From a bacterium (GTDB taxonomy: Bacteria; Patescibacteriota; Minisyncoccia; Minisyncoccales; GCA-002788555), in NCBI GenBank assembly GCA_021158595.1, contig JAGGUF010000030.1, forward strand, positions 1 to 6,500: a stretch of 6,500 bases of DNA. The letters run 5' to 3'. This document shows, piece after piece, positions 1-5,616 of this stretch. Positions within the stretch are counted from its first letter, which is position 1. Every line of letters starts with the position of its first letter. The notes below the pieces were generated by a model. That model did not search any database. It had not been told where the DNA came from and saw nothing but the letters and a program-made list of their open reading frames with translations. The translations under genes were made by a program, and so were the position numbers.

Positions 1-30
1 GAAGATAAGCGGGAAAAGGGGAGGAGTTAA

Positions 31-93
31 TCCCTCCCCCACCTATATTCTCCCCCTCCCTCTGGGAGGGGGAGGATATAGGTGGGGGAGGGA
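31..93. repeat. G/C-rich palindrome, copy 1
   Basis: Two 30-bp arms (31-60 and 64-93) are separated by the 3-base loop tct. The arms pair at every position except 49/75, which would be a G-U wobble in RNA. The right arm begins gggagggggaggatatagg and is the same for 29 bp as in the copies at 3194-3222 and 5406-5434. The element lies 6 bp past the M16 peptidase stop codon, so it would form a very strong hairpin at the 3' end of that transcript. No T-tract follows on the minus strand, so it is not a standard intrinsic terminator, although it could stabilise a 3' end or slow polymerase. The flanking sequence ttaatccctccc recurs near 3103. Confidence 0.93.
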
Positions 94-99
94 ATTCCT

Positions 100-1356
100 T
101 TAAATGCTAAAATGTTTAAATGTTCTATGATGGGGTGAGATTACTGCCAAATTCAGTTTATTTTTCATAAAAATCTCATCCCCTACCTCTTTTATATCCC
201 CTGGAGTTACCTTTTCAATCTCTTTAATTTTTTCTTCAGGAGTTAAAATTTTATTTTCTAAAAGTTCTTGAGAACCATAAAATGAAGCAATATTCTCACT
301 CTCCTCCAAAGATAGCCTTAACCTTCCCTTAAGATACTCTTTTGCCCTTTCTACCTCTTTTTTACTCAAGTCCTTCTCTTTTATTTTTTTGTATTCTTCT
401 AAAATTAGAGAAACAACCTCATTGATTTTTTTATGATCCACTCCTGCATAACTGACAAGATATCCTGTGTCCGGATTAACCTCACTGTGGGTAGAAATAT
501 AATAGGCTAATCCTCTTTTCTCTCTTATTTCTTGAAAAAGACGAGAGGACATATTGCCACCTAATAGTGTTGCCATCACACTTAAGATATAACGTGCCCT
601 GTGAAACATATTAAATGTTCTCACTCCTAAAGCCAAATGGGTTTGTTCGGTATCTTTCTTGCAAAAAAGGGTATTAGGCTTTATTTGCTTCTCTTTTACC
701 CTCTTTTTCTTTTTAGGCTCTCCTTTTCTGACATCAGAAAAATATCTTTCAATAAGAGAAGTTGCCTTATGAGGCTGAATTTTTCCTGCCACTGTAACTA
801 CTACATTTTTGGCTACATAATGCTCTTTTGTATATTTTATCAAATCCTCTCTTTTAACGCTCAAAACTGCTTTTTTTGTTCCCACAATATTCCAACCTGC
901 AGGTTGATCTCCGTAAAGAAGTTCCTCAAAAAGATCCTCAATGTAATGGGTGGGAGTATCTTCCAGCATTTTCATTTCTTCAAGTATTACCCCTCTTTCT
1001 CTCTCAATCTCTTCTTCCTTGAAAACAGAATGAAGAAAAATATCAGAAACAATATCTACACCCAAATTAAAATGAGAGAAATCCAGTTTCACAAAATAAC
1101 CAGTGTAATCTTTACTAGTGAAGGCATTAAAAATCCCCCCTACCCTATCAATCTCTTTGGAAATATCAAAGGGACAAGGCCTTTTCTCTGTTCCCTTAAA
1201 ACACATATGCTCAAGAAAATGAGAGATTCCATTTTTCTCTTTGGTTTCATATTTCGTTCCTGCTCTTACCAATACCAAAATTACTGTGCTTCTGGTATTT
1301 CTCAAGGGAATAGTAACAAGTCTAAGCCCATTTTTAAAATGAATCTTTTTAAACAT
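100..1356 (-). CDS. M16 family zinc peptidase (processing-peptidase-like)
   Basis: A 418-residue protein of the M16B (mitochondrial processing peptidase / PqqL-like) type, which usually has about 400-430 residues and acts as a dimer that cuts peptides inside a closed chamber. The inverted zinc motif HFLEH is at residues 46-50. The third zinc ligand is expected about 77 residues later and fits the glutamates of GVILEEMKM (126/127). A lysine-rich linker at about 214-226 joins the N-terminal catalytic half to the C-terminal half, which keeps the conserved SSRLFQEIREKRGLAYY segment (270-286), including the R/Y pair known to contact substrate in this family. No signal peptide or membrane segment is seen, so it is probably cytoplasmic. 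I chose the ATG at 1356: the protein then opens with MFKKIHFKNGL, the usual first strand of the family, and GAGAGAGG lies 11 bases upstream as a possible ribosome site. A start at 1395 would add 13 residues encoded partly by a tandem repeat. The substrate is unknown, and its neighbours do not reveal it. Confidence 0.93.
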   Translation of the reverse strand: MFKKIHFKNGLRLVTIPLRNTRSTVILVLVRAGTKYETKEKNGISHFLEHMCFKGTEKRPCPFDISKEIDRVGGIFNAFTSKDYTGYFVKLDFSHFNLGVDIVSDIFLHSVFKEEEIERERGVILEEMKMLEDTPTHYIEDLFEELLYGDQPAGWNIVGTKKAVLSVKREDLIKYTKEHYVAKNVVVTVAGKIQPHKATSLIERYFSDVRKGEPKKKKRVKEKQIKPNTLFCKKDTEQTHLALGVRTFNMFHRARYILSVMATLLGGNMSSRLFQEIREKRGLAYYISTHSEVNPDTGYLVSYAGVDHKKINEVVSLILEEYKKIKEKDLSKKEVERAKEYLKGRLRLSLEESENIASFYGSQELLENKILTPEEKIKEIEKVTPGDIKEVGDEIFMKNKLNLAVISPHHRTFKHFSI

Positions 1357-1385
1357 AATAAGTGAAACCTCTCTCTTACCTAATT

Positions 1386-1453
1386 CAAATCTCAAATCTC
1401 AAAAGTCAAATCTCAAAAGTCAAATCTCAAATCCAAATCTTAAAATCTCAAAA
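1386..1453. repeat. Degenerate tandem repeat caaatctcaaaagt
   Basis: Two exact 14-bp units (caaatctcaaaagt at 1393-1406 and 1407-1420) are flanked by partial units (caaatct at 1386-1392, then caaatct, caaatc, caaatct at 1421-1440, and taaaatctcaaaa at 1441-1453). It lies 30 bp upstream of the chosen M16 start. On the minus strand each full unit reads with TTGACT inside it, which resembles a -35 box, but I could not find a convincing -10 box at the right distance. The reverse-complement word tttgagatttg recurs at 3253-3263, so this is part of a word family spread across the window. Confidence 0.85.
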
Positions 1454-1462
1454 CAACATTTA

Positions 1463-1564
1463 AGCGCAAAACTCAAAACGCAAAGCGCAAAGCTACAGCG
1501 TAAAACTAAAAAGAGATTTCGCTTTACGCTTTAAGTTGTAGTTTTGCGTTTTGAGTTTTGCGCT
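1463..1564. repeat. Inverted repeat of gcgcaaa/gcgtaaa words
   Basis: The outer arms 1463-1484 and 1543-1564 are perfect 22-bp reverse complements (starting agcgcaaaactcaaaacg and ending gttttgagttttgcgct). Nested inside, agcgtaaa (1497-1504) pairs with tttacgct (1523-1530), and the remaining inner sequence is partly complementary with an insertion on the right side (ctac at 1493-1496 against gtag at 1538-1541). The two strands could form a long imperfect hairpin of about 100 bases. There is no T-tract after it in either direction and no open frame inside. It is one of several word blocks filling the 309-bp gap between the M16 and GlyRS genes. Confidence 0.9.
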
Positions 1565-1571
1565 AAACTGG

Positions 1572-1616
1572 TTTGGATTTTGGTCATTCGGATTTGTTTC
1601 GGATTTCGAATTTCGG
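1572..1616. repeat. ttcggattt word block, copy 1 (direct repeat)
   Basis: These 45 bp, beginning tttggattttggtcattcgg and ending with gaatttcgg, are identical to 5446-5490 in the same orientation, 3874 bp away. Internally the block is a run of variants of ggattt/gaattt. A shorter relative (tttcggtcattggaatttgg) is at 3269-3288. In both long copies a half palindrome follows directly, so the real repeat unit extends to 1662 here and 5538 there. Confidence 0.93.
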
Positions 1617-1624
1617 TTTTTTTT

Positions 1625-1662
1625 CTTTCTTTGGGAGGGAGAGGACTAAGGTGGGGGTGGGA
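1625..1662. repeat. Half copy of the G-rich palindrome
   Basis: ctttctttgggagggagagg followed by actaaggtgggggtggga resembles the loop and right arm of the full palindromes, with several substitutions and no matching C-rich left arm. It ends 3 bp beyond the GlyRS stop codon. The related half copy at 5495-5538 has the same ctttctttggg entry. No T-tract follows on the minus strand, so it does not look like a terminator. Confidence 0.8.
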
Positions 1663-1665
1663 TAT

Positions 1666-3027
1666 TTAATCTTCTAATTTTTTTGTCAGGTAATTTACCA
1701 ATTCATCTATCTTTACTCTTTCTTGTTTCATTGTGTCTCGGTCACGGACTGTCAAGTCATTTTGTTTTAAACTCTCAAAATCTATGGTAAGACAAAAAGG
1801 AGTGCCAATTTCATCCTCTCGGCGATACCTTCTACCAATTGAGTCTTTCTCGTCATACTGACAGACAAAATGGGATCTTAATAAATCAAAAACCTTCCTT
1901 GCCTTCTGAACAATTTCTCTTTTATTTTTTACCAAAGGCAGAACAGCAACCTTAATAGGGGAAATTCTTTTATTTAGTCTTAAAAGAATCTCCACTTCTT
2001 TTTTTGCTTGAGTGGTTTTTGTCCTTCCTCCCTTTACTTCTTCATAGGCTTCACATAACAAAGCCAAAAACAATCTCTCAATACCTAAGGTGGGTTCAAT
2101 CACATAAGGAAAATACTTTTTCTTCTCCTTTTCCTCAAAATATCTTAGATCCCTTTTTGAAAACTGAGAATGTCTTTTTAAATCATAATCTGTCCTATTA
2201 GCCACTCCGGCTATTTCATCCCAACCAAAAGGAAATCTATAATAAATATCAACTGTTCTTTTCGAATAATGAGCCATCTCTTCTTTTGCAATCTCTACCT
2301 CTTTAAGATTTTCTTCTTTTAATCCCAAATATATGAGAAATTTCTTCCATTCTCTTACCCAATAATCAAACATTCTCTCGTCTTCATTTGGTTTTACAAA
2401 ATACTCTATCTCTGCAATTTCAAATTCTCGAGAGCGAAAAATATAATCTCCAAAGGTAATCTCATTTCTGAAACATTTTCCTATTTGAGCGATGCCAAAG
2501 GGTAACCTTTTTCTTGAGGTCTCTAAAACATTTCTAAAATTGACAAACATTCCCTGGGCTGTCTCCGGTCTCAAATAAGCGATATGAGACTCATCCTCTA
2601 CCGGACCTACAAATGTCTTAAACATTGTATTAAACATTCTTTCCTTTGTCCATTCTTTATTTCCGCATACCGGACACTGGTTTTTTTCTTTTGCCTTGCC
2701 TTGCCCTATCAACTTCCCTTCTCTTAAATGGTCAGCACGGAAACGGGAATGACATCTTTTGCATTCAACTAAGGGATCGGTAAATCTTTTTAAATGACCT
2801 GATGCCTCCCACACCTTTGGACTCATTATAATTGAAGACTCAATTAAAACAACATCCTCTCTTTCTTGAACAAATCTTTTGATCCATTCTCTTTTGATAT
2901 TATTTTTCATCAAAGAACCTAAAGGGCCGAAATCCCAAAAGCCACCTATTCCTCCATAGATCTCTGAAGAAGGAAACACAAAGCCCCGGCGTTTACAAAG
3001 AGAAATAATTTTGTCCATCTTATTCAT
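1666..3027 (-). CDS. glyQS: Glycyl-tRNA synthetase, single-chain homodimer type
   Basis: A 453-residue class II aminoacyl-tRNA synthetase that charges tRNA-Gly with glycine using ATP in the cytoplasm. It is the alpha2 form shared with archaea, eukaryotes and some bacteria, not the alpha2beta2 GlyQ/GlyS pair. Visible marks: the N-terminal GFVFPSSEIYGGIGGFWDFGPLG (15-37); four cysteines (C89, C92, C118, C121) that could bind zinc; RPETAQG at 153-159; motif 2 with FRNEITFGDYIFRSREF (186-202); WDEIAGVANRTDYDL (269-283), typical of this enzyme; and motif 3 with EPTLGIERLFLALL (311-324, R318). The anticodon-binding domain runs from about 354 to the end. The length is near the short end of the family, with no truncation seen. 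The ATG at 3027 lacks a clear Shine-Dalgarno sequence; Met4 is an alternative. No T-box element is visible upstream. Confidence 0.97.
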   Translation of the reverse strand: MNKMDKIISLCKRRGFVFPSSEIYGGIGGFWDFGPLGSLMKNNIKREWIKRFVQEREDVVLIESSIIMSPKVWEASGHLKRFTDPLVECKRCHSRFRADHLREGKLIGQGKAKEKNQCPVCGNKEWTKERMFNTMFKTFVGPVEDESHIAYLRPETAQGMFVNFRNVLETSRKRLPFGIAQIGKCFRNEITFGDYIFRSREFEIAEIEYFVKPNEDERMFDYWVREWKKFLIYLGLKEENLKEVEIAKEEMAHYSKRTVDIYYRFPFGWDEIAGVANRTDYDLKRHSQFSKRDLRYFEEKEKKKYFPYVIEPTLGIERLFLALLCEAYEEVKGGRTKTTQAKKEVEILLRLNKRISPIKVAVLPLVKNKREIVQKARKVFDLLRSHFVCQYDEKDSIGRRYRREDEIGTPFCLTIDFESLKQNDLTVRDRDTMKQERVKIDELVNYLTKKLED

Positions 3028-3060
3028 ATTTATAGTGTGCTATTCAACCACTTTGGTAAT

Positions 3061-3130
3061 AAACTTCCTCCCTTAATCCTCTTTAGGCGTGGAGCCTGAA
3101 ACTAATCCCTCCCTCACCTGCATCCTTCCC
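3061..3130. repeat. Decayed half copies of the palindrome left arm
   Basis: Two C-rich stretches match different versions of the palindrome left arm. ttcctcccttaatcctc (3065-3081) resembles the tccttaatcc version found in copies 2 and 3. taatccctccctcacctg (3103-3120), continuing catccttccctttt, resembles the version of copy 1. Between them, aggcgtggagcct is a small hairpin (AGGC/GCCT) that also resembles the aagcgtggagcg word at 5352. The region lies upstream of the GlyRS gene and holds no gene. Confidence 0.6.
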
Positions 3131-3160
3131 TTTTAACTCCAAAGTGTAGAAATCCCAAAT

Positions 3161-3223
3161 TCCCTCCCCCTCCTTAATCCTCCCCCTCCCTCTGGGAGGG
3201 GGAGGATATAGGTGGGGGAGGGA
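3161..3223. repeat. G/C-rich palindrome, copy 2
   Basis: Left arm 3161-3190, loop tct, right arm 3194-3223. The right arm is identical to that of copy 1. The left arm has tccttaatcc where perfect pairing would need acctatatcc, giving three mismatches in the middle of the stem. It lies about 134 bp upstream of the GlyRS start and about 170 bp past the ligase stop codon, so it is not placed against a gene end as copy 1 is. Confidence 0.92.
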
Positions 3224-3226
3224 TTT

Positions 3227-3290
3227 CACGCTCCACGCTTTCCGCTTCACGCTTTGAGATTTGTTTTGTTTCGGTCATTGGAATTTGGAA
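3227..3290. repeat. Word repeats: cacgctt block, tttgagatttg and tcggtcattgg
   Basis: Directly after palindrome copy 2 come cacgctccacgcttt (3227-3241), ccgcttcacgcttt, then tttgagatttg, then tttcggtcattggaatttgg. The first word is the exact reverse complement of 5351-5365, next to palindrome copy 3. The second matches, in reverse, the tandem repeat at 1386-1453. The third is a shortened relative of the word blocks at 1572 and 5446. No gene is present. Confidence 0.8.
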
Positions 3291-3327
3291 TTTATAGTAG
3301 AATATTTAAATTATATCATTATTAGAG

Positions 3328-3353
3328 AAAAAACAAAAAACCTCTTCGAGAAG
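3328..3353 (-). terminator. Possible intrinsic terminator of the ligase/TPR gene
   Basis: On the minus strand, about 40 bp past the ligase stop codon, a short stem (CTTCT-CGA-AGAGG, one G-U pair) is followed by TTTTTTGTTTTTT. The U-rich tract is strong but the stem is short. The perfect 14-bp palindrome aaccaaatttggtt at 3355-3368 lies just before it and may contribute. The position fits the end of a transcript. Confidence 0.4.
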
Positions 3354-3393
3354 AAACCAAATTTGGTTGAATTTTTCGACACCTGGCGAAAAA

Positions 3394-5346
3394 CTACCTT
3401 TTCTCTTCCTCTCCTAATGGCTTTATTATTTCAGTTGCCTTTTGGGAATATTCCTGGGCTTTTGTTTTGTTTCCTAAAAAATTTTCCACCTCGCTTAATT
3501 TTTCATAAATTTTTGAAAAATTTTCTAACACTGGCAAAGAAAATTCCTCCTCTTTTATTCCCAGTTGTTTAGCAAAGCCCCTTCTTTGTCCCTTAAAATA
3601 ATTTATTGAAAGATCATCAATATGAGAAACGCCCTCCATTAATACCTCTCTTGCCTTCCTGAGATTGCCTTTTGTCAAATAGGCATCAGCCAGGTCTTGC
3701 CAAATATCCATAGAATAAGGACTTAAGGTTACTCCTTTTCTAAATGCATCAATTGCCTTTTTTATCTCTTTTTGTTTCAAAAGAGATCTTCCTAAAAGTT
3801 GGTATAAAGAAGCATCAATTTTATTTAAAGATAAACCCCTTTCAGCCAAATCTTGGGCTTTTGAGTAGTTCCCTATCACAAAGTTTGAAATCCCTTCCTC
3901 CAGATAGATTTCCGGATCTGGTAAAATACTTCTGGCTGTTTGAAATTTTGAGATTGCCTCTTTTTGTCTTCCCTTTTTCTTTAAATCCTCTCCCTTTGGG
4001 AAATTGATTCCCTTCAAGAAAAATCCAAAAGAGAAGACAAGAAAAATGAAGATAAGAACAATTTTCACTACTTTCTCAAATATACAGAATGGCTTCTTAT
4101 GAGAGATACTTGTCTTTTCTTTTTTTCTTAAAAATCCCCACAAAAGCGCCAAGAAGATAAAAAGATAAAGAAGATTGGCTCGAAAATGACAATCCATCTC
4201 AACCCCGTTATGAACCATTGGGCCTAAAAGAGAGAGAAATAAAAAAAATCCTGGCAAATACCTTTTATCTCTTCTGGCTTTTTTAAAACAAAACATCCCT
4301 AAAAGCAAAACTGAAAAAATAAAGATATAAAAACTTAAGGCTCCAAAAATACCTGTTTCTCCTAAAATCTCAATATAATAATTATGAGGATATTTGGTAT
4401 AAGCCAAAGGGGCATACTGATATTGAGGATAAGCATCCTTATAAGAACCTAAACCATAACCAGTCAAGGGTCTATCCTTTGCCATCAAAAAAGCCCCTTC
4501 CCAAAACTTCCATCTCAAAAATATAGTGGAAGGTACAGGCATTCCTTCTGTTTTTTTAAAGGAGCGAAGAGCAAACAGAGAAAACTTGCCCTCTTTTAAA
4601 GAAACAAAAAGGGTAACAAAAATAAAGGTAAGAACTATCAAGGCAGCAATTTTTCGAAAAAAATCCTTTTTATTGGGTTTGTATTTATAAAGAAAATAGA
4701 AAAGAAAAAACAAGGGTAGGATAAAACTTAAAAAGGCTCCGCGAGAGTTTGCCAAGATAAAGGCAGTTAAAATCAAACTTGTTCCTAAAAGAAAAATCAA
4801 TATTTTATTGACTTCCCTTTCTCGAAAGAAAAGAAAAAATGCCAGGGGCAAAACAAACAAAAGCCAACCAGCAAAGGCATTGGGCTGATAAAAGAAACTC
4901 ATTACCCTTGGATAGTTTGCCACCTCATACACATAAAGACCATACAAAGAGAGAATAAGACCCAAGAGGAAAAATACATTAAAAATTAAAGGAAGATAGT
5001 TTTTAAGATCATCAAAGAAGGCAATAATTAAAGCAAACAAAGAATAAAGCAAAAACTCAAAAAAAATAACCCAACTAAGATAGGGAGTTTTTGAGAAAAA
5101 ATTTAAAACAAAAAGAGATAAGAGAAAAATTAGCAAAGAGAAAAAAGAAAGGTATAAGGTGCTATTCTCTTTTTGTTCTTTTATTCCAGATAAATACCGA
5201 ACATTTAAAAATACTGCTCCTGAAATCACTCCTACAAAATACAATAATGCCAAAAGAATATCATTGTTTCCTCCTTTAAAAAAAGGAGACAGAGCCAAAA
5301 GCAAAAGCAAAATTCCAATAAAAATTTTCTCTTTAATTGTTGTCAT
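3394..5346 (-). CDS. O-antigen ligase/Wzy_C family membrane protein with TPR tail
   Basis: A 650-residue protein with two parts. Residues 1-446 are polytopic, with roughly 12-13 hydrophobic segments (about 8-22, 29-48, 63-84, 90-110, 117-140, 155-175, 182-198, 204-220, 232-250, 333-352, 364-380, 389-405, 424-446). Between segments 9 and 10 sits the large external loop typical of the Wzy_C/WaaL family, with MAKDRPLTGYGLGSY (288-302) and YPHNYYIEILGETG (319-332). H321 and the arginine in NSRGAF (R202) are the residues I would match to the conserved family residues. Residues about 450-645 form tetratricopeptide-like helix pairs (for example GRQKEAISKFQTA and EIKKAIDAFRKGVTLSP). Known relatives join or polymerise lipid-linked glycans, or transfer them to proteins; the acceptor cannot be read from sequence. 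The start at 5346 gives a normal N-terminus, but no Shine-Dalgarno sequence is seen; the leader is the cacgctccacgcttt word. Confidence 0.9.
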   Translation of the reverse strand: MTTIKEKIFIGILLLLLALSPFFKGGNNDILLALLYFVGVISGAVFLNVRYLSGIKEQKENSTLYLSFFSLLIFLLSLFVLNFFSKTPYLSWVIFFEFLLYSLFALIIAFFDDLKNYLPLIFNVFFLLGLILSLYGLYVYEVANYPRVMSFFYQPNAFAGWLLFVLPLAFFLFFREREVNKILIFLLGTSLILTAFILANSRGAFLSFILPLFFLFYFLYKYKPNKKDFFRKIAALIVLTFIFVTLFVSLKEGKFSLFALRSFKKTEGMPVPSTIFLRWKFWEGAFLMAKDRPLTGYGLGSYKDAYPQYQYAPLAYTKYPHNYYIEILGETGIFGALSFYIFIFSVLLLGMFCFKKARRDKRYLPGFFLFLSLLGPMVHNGVEMDCHFRANLLYLFIFLALLWGFLRKKEKTSISHKKPFCIFEKVVKIVLIFIFLVFSFGFFLKGINFPKGEDLKKKGRQKEAISKFQTARSILPDPEIYLEEGISNFVIGNYSKAQDLAERGLSLNKIDASLYQLLGRSLLKQKEIKKAIDAFRKGVTLSPYSMDIWQDLADAYLTKGNLRKAREVLMEGVSHIDDLSINYFKGQRRGFAKQLGIKEEEFSLPVLENFSKIYEKLSEVENFLGNKTKAQEYSQKATEIIKPLGEEEKR

Positions 5347-5350
5347 TGGT

Positions 5351-5365
5351 AAAGCGTGGAGCGTG
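5351..5365. repeat. aagcgtggagcgtg word, inverted copy
   Basis: These 15 bp are the exact reverse complement of 3227-3241. In both places the word sits within a few bases of a full palindrome (3161-3223 and 5374-5434), but on opposite sides of it. Here it also occupies the region just upstream of the ligase start codon, where a ribosome-binding site would be expected. Confidence 0.85.
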
Positions 5366-5373
5366 GAATTAAC

Positions 5374-5434
5374 CCCTCCCCCTCCTTAATCCTCCCCCTC
5401 CCTTTGGGAGGGGGAGGATATAGGTGGGGGAGGG
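5374..5434. repeat. G/C-rich palindrome, copy 3
   Basis: Left arm 5374-5402, loop ttt, right arm 5406-5434. The right arm is identical for 29 bp to copies 1 and 2. The left arm is the same tccttaatcc version as copy 2 and so has the same three mid-stem mismatches. The outermost base pair present in copies 1 and 2 is lost (c at both 5373 and 5435). It lies 27 bp upstream of the ligase start codon, so if transcribed it would form a strong hairpin in the 5' leader. Confidence 0.92.
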
Positions 5435-5445
5435 CATTTTGAACA

Positions 5446-5490
5446 TTTGGATTTTGGTCATTCGGATTTGTTTCGGATTTCGAATTTCGG
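5446..5490. repeat. ttcggattt word block, copy 2 (direct repeat)
   Basis: Identical for 45 bp to 1572-1616 in the same orientation. It lies between palindrome copy 3 and a half palindrome, so the gap upstream of the ligase gene has the order full palindrome, word block, half palindrome. Confidence 0.93.
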
Positions 5491-5494
5491 ATTT

Positions 5495-5538
5495 TTCTCC
5501 TTTCTTTGGGAGAGGAAGGATACAGGTGGGGGAGGGAG
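5495..5538. repeat. Half copy of the G-rich palindrome
   Basis: tctcctttctttgggagagg followed by aaggatacaggtgggggaggga matches the loop and right arm of the full palindromes with a few changes; the C-rich left arm is reduced to a short piece. Its ctttctttggg entry is shared with the half copy at 1625-1662, and together with the preceding word block it makes a repeated composite of about 90 bp. Confidence 0.82.
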
Positions 5539-5546
5539 AAGAATCC

Positions 5547-5567
5547 AAAAAATCCTTTCTAAGAAAG
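5547..5567 (-). terminator. Weak possible terminator of the lamin-tail gene
   Basis: On the minus strand, about 50 bp past the stop codon, CTTTCTTAGAAAG (arms 5555-5560 and 5562-5567) is followed within two bases by ATTTTTT. The stem is short and has only two G-C pairs, so it would be weak. The position is right for a transcript end. Confidence 0.3.
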
Positions 5568-5616
5568 AGAGGGAGAACTGAGAAGTAAAAAGGGAAGGTT
5601 TAAGAAGGCAAAAGAA

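Noticed and set aside
31..93. Intrinsic terminator of the M16 gene
   Set aside because: The hairpin is very strong but the minus strand continues TTAACTCCTCCCC with no T-tract, and similar elements occur upstream of genes too.
637..1365. A 242-codon open frame on the plus strand
   Set aside because: It lies antisense within the M16 peptidase gene, whose zinc motif and conserved segments fix the real frame. The plus-strand product is rich in Phe, Ile and Cys with no recognisable domain.
1357..1395. Upstream start codon for the M16 gene adding 13 residues
   Set aside because: The extra codons come partly from the tandem repeat, the family normally begins at the MFKKIHFKNGL position, and a purine-rich ribosome site fits the downstream ATG.
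1386..1564. CRISPR array
   Set aside because: Units are 6-14 bp with no spacers of even length and no cas genes; it is a simple tandem and inverted word repeat.
2004..2201. Short plus-strand open frame inside the GlyRS gene
   Set aside because: Antisense to conserved GlyRS sequence including motif 3; no domain and no ribosome site.
3028..3393. T-box or other amino-acid riboswitch upstream of GlyRS
   Set aside because: No T-box core motif or antiterminator/terminator pair is visible; the gap is explained by repeats.
3261..3572. Plus-strand open frame covering the end of the ligase gene and part of the gap
   Set aside because: It begins in word repeats and runs antisense to the TPR region; low-complexity product.
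5091..5389. Two overlapping plus-strand open frames at the start of the ligase gene
   Set aside because: Antisense to the first membrane segments; one ends inside palindrome copy 3, giving a proline tail typical of repeat read-through.
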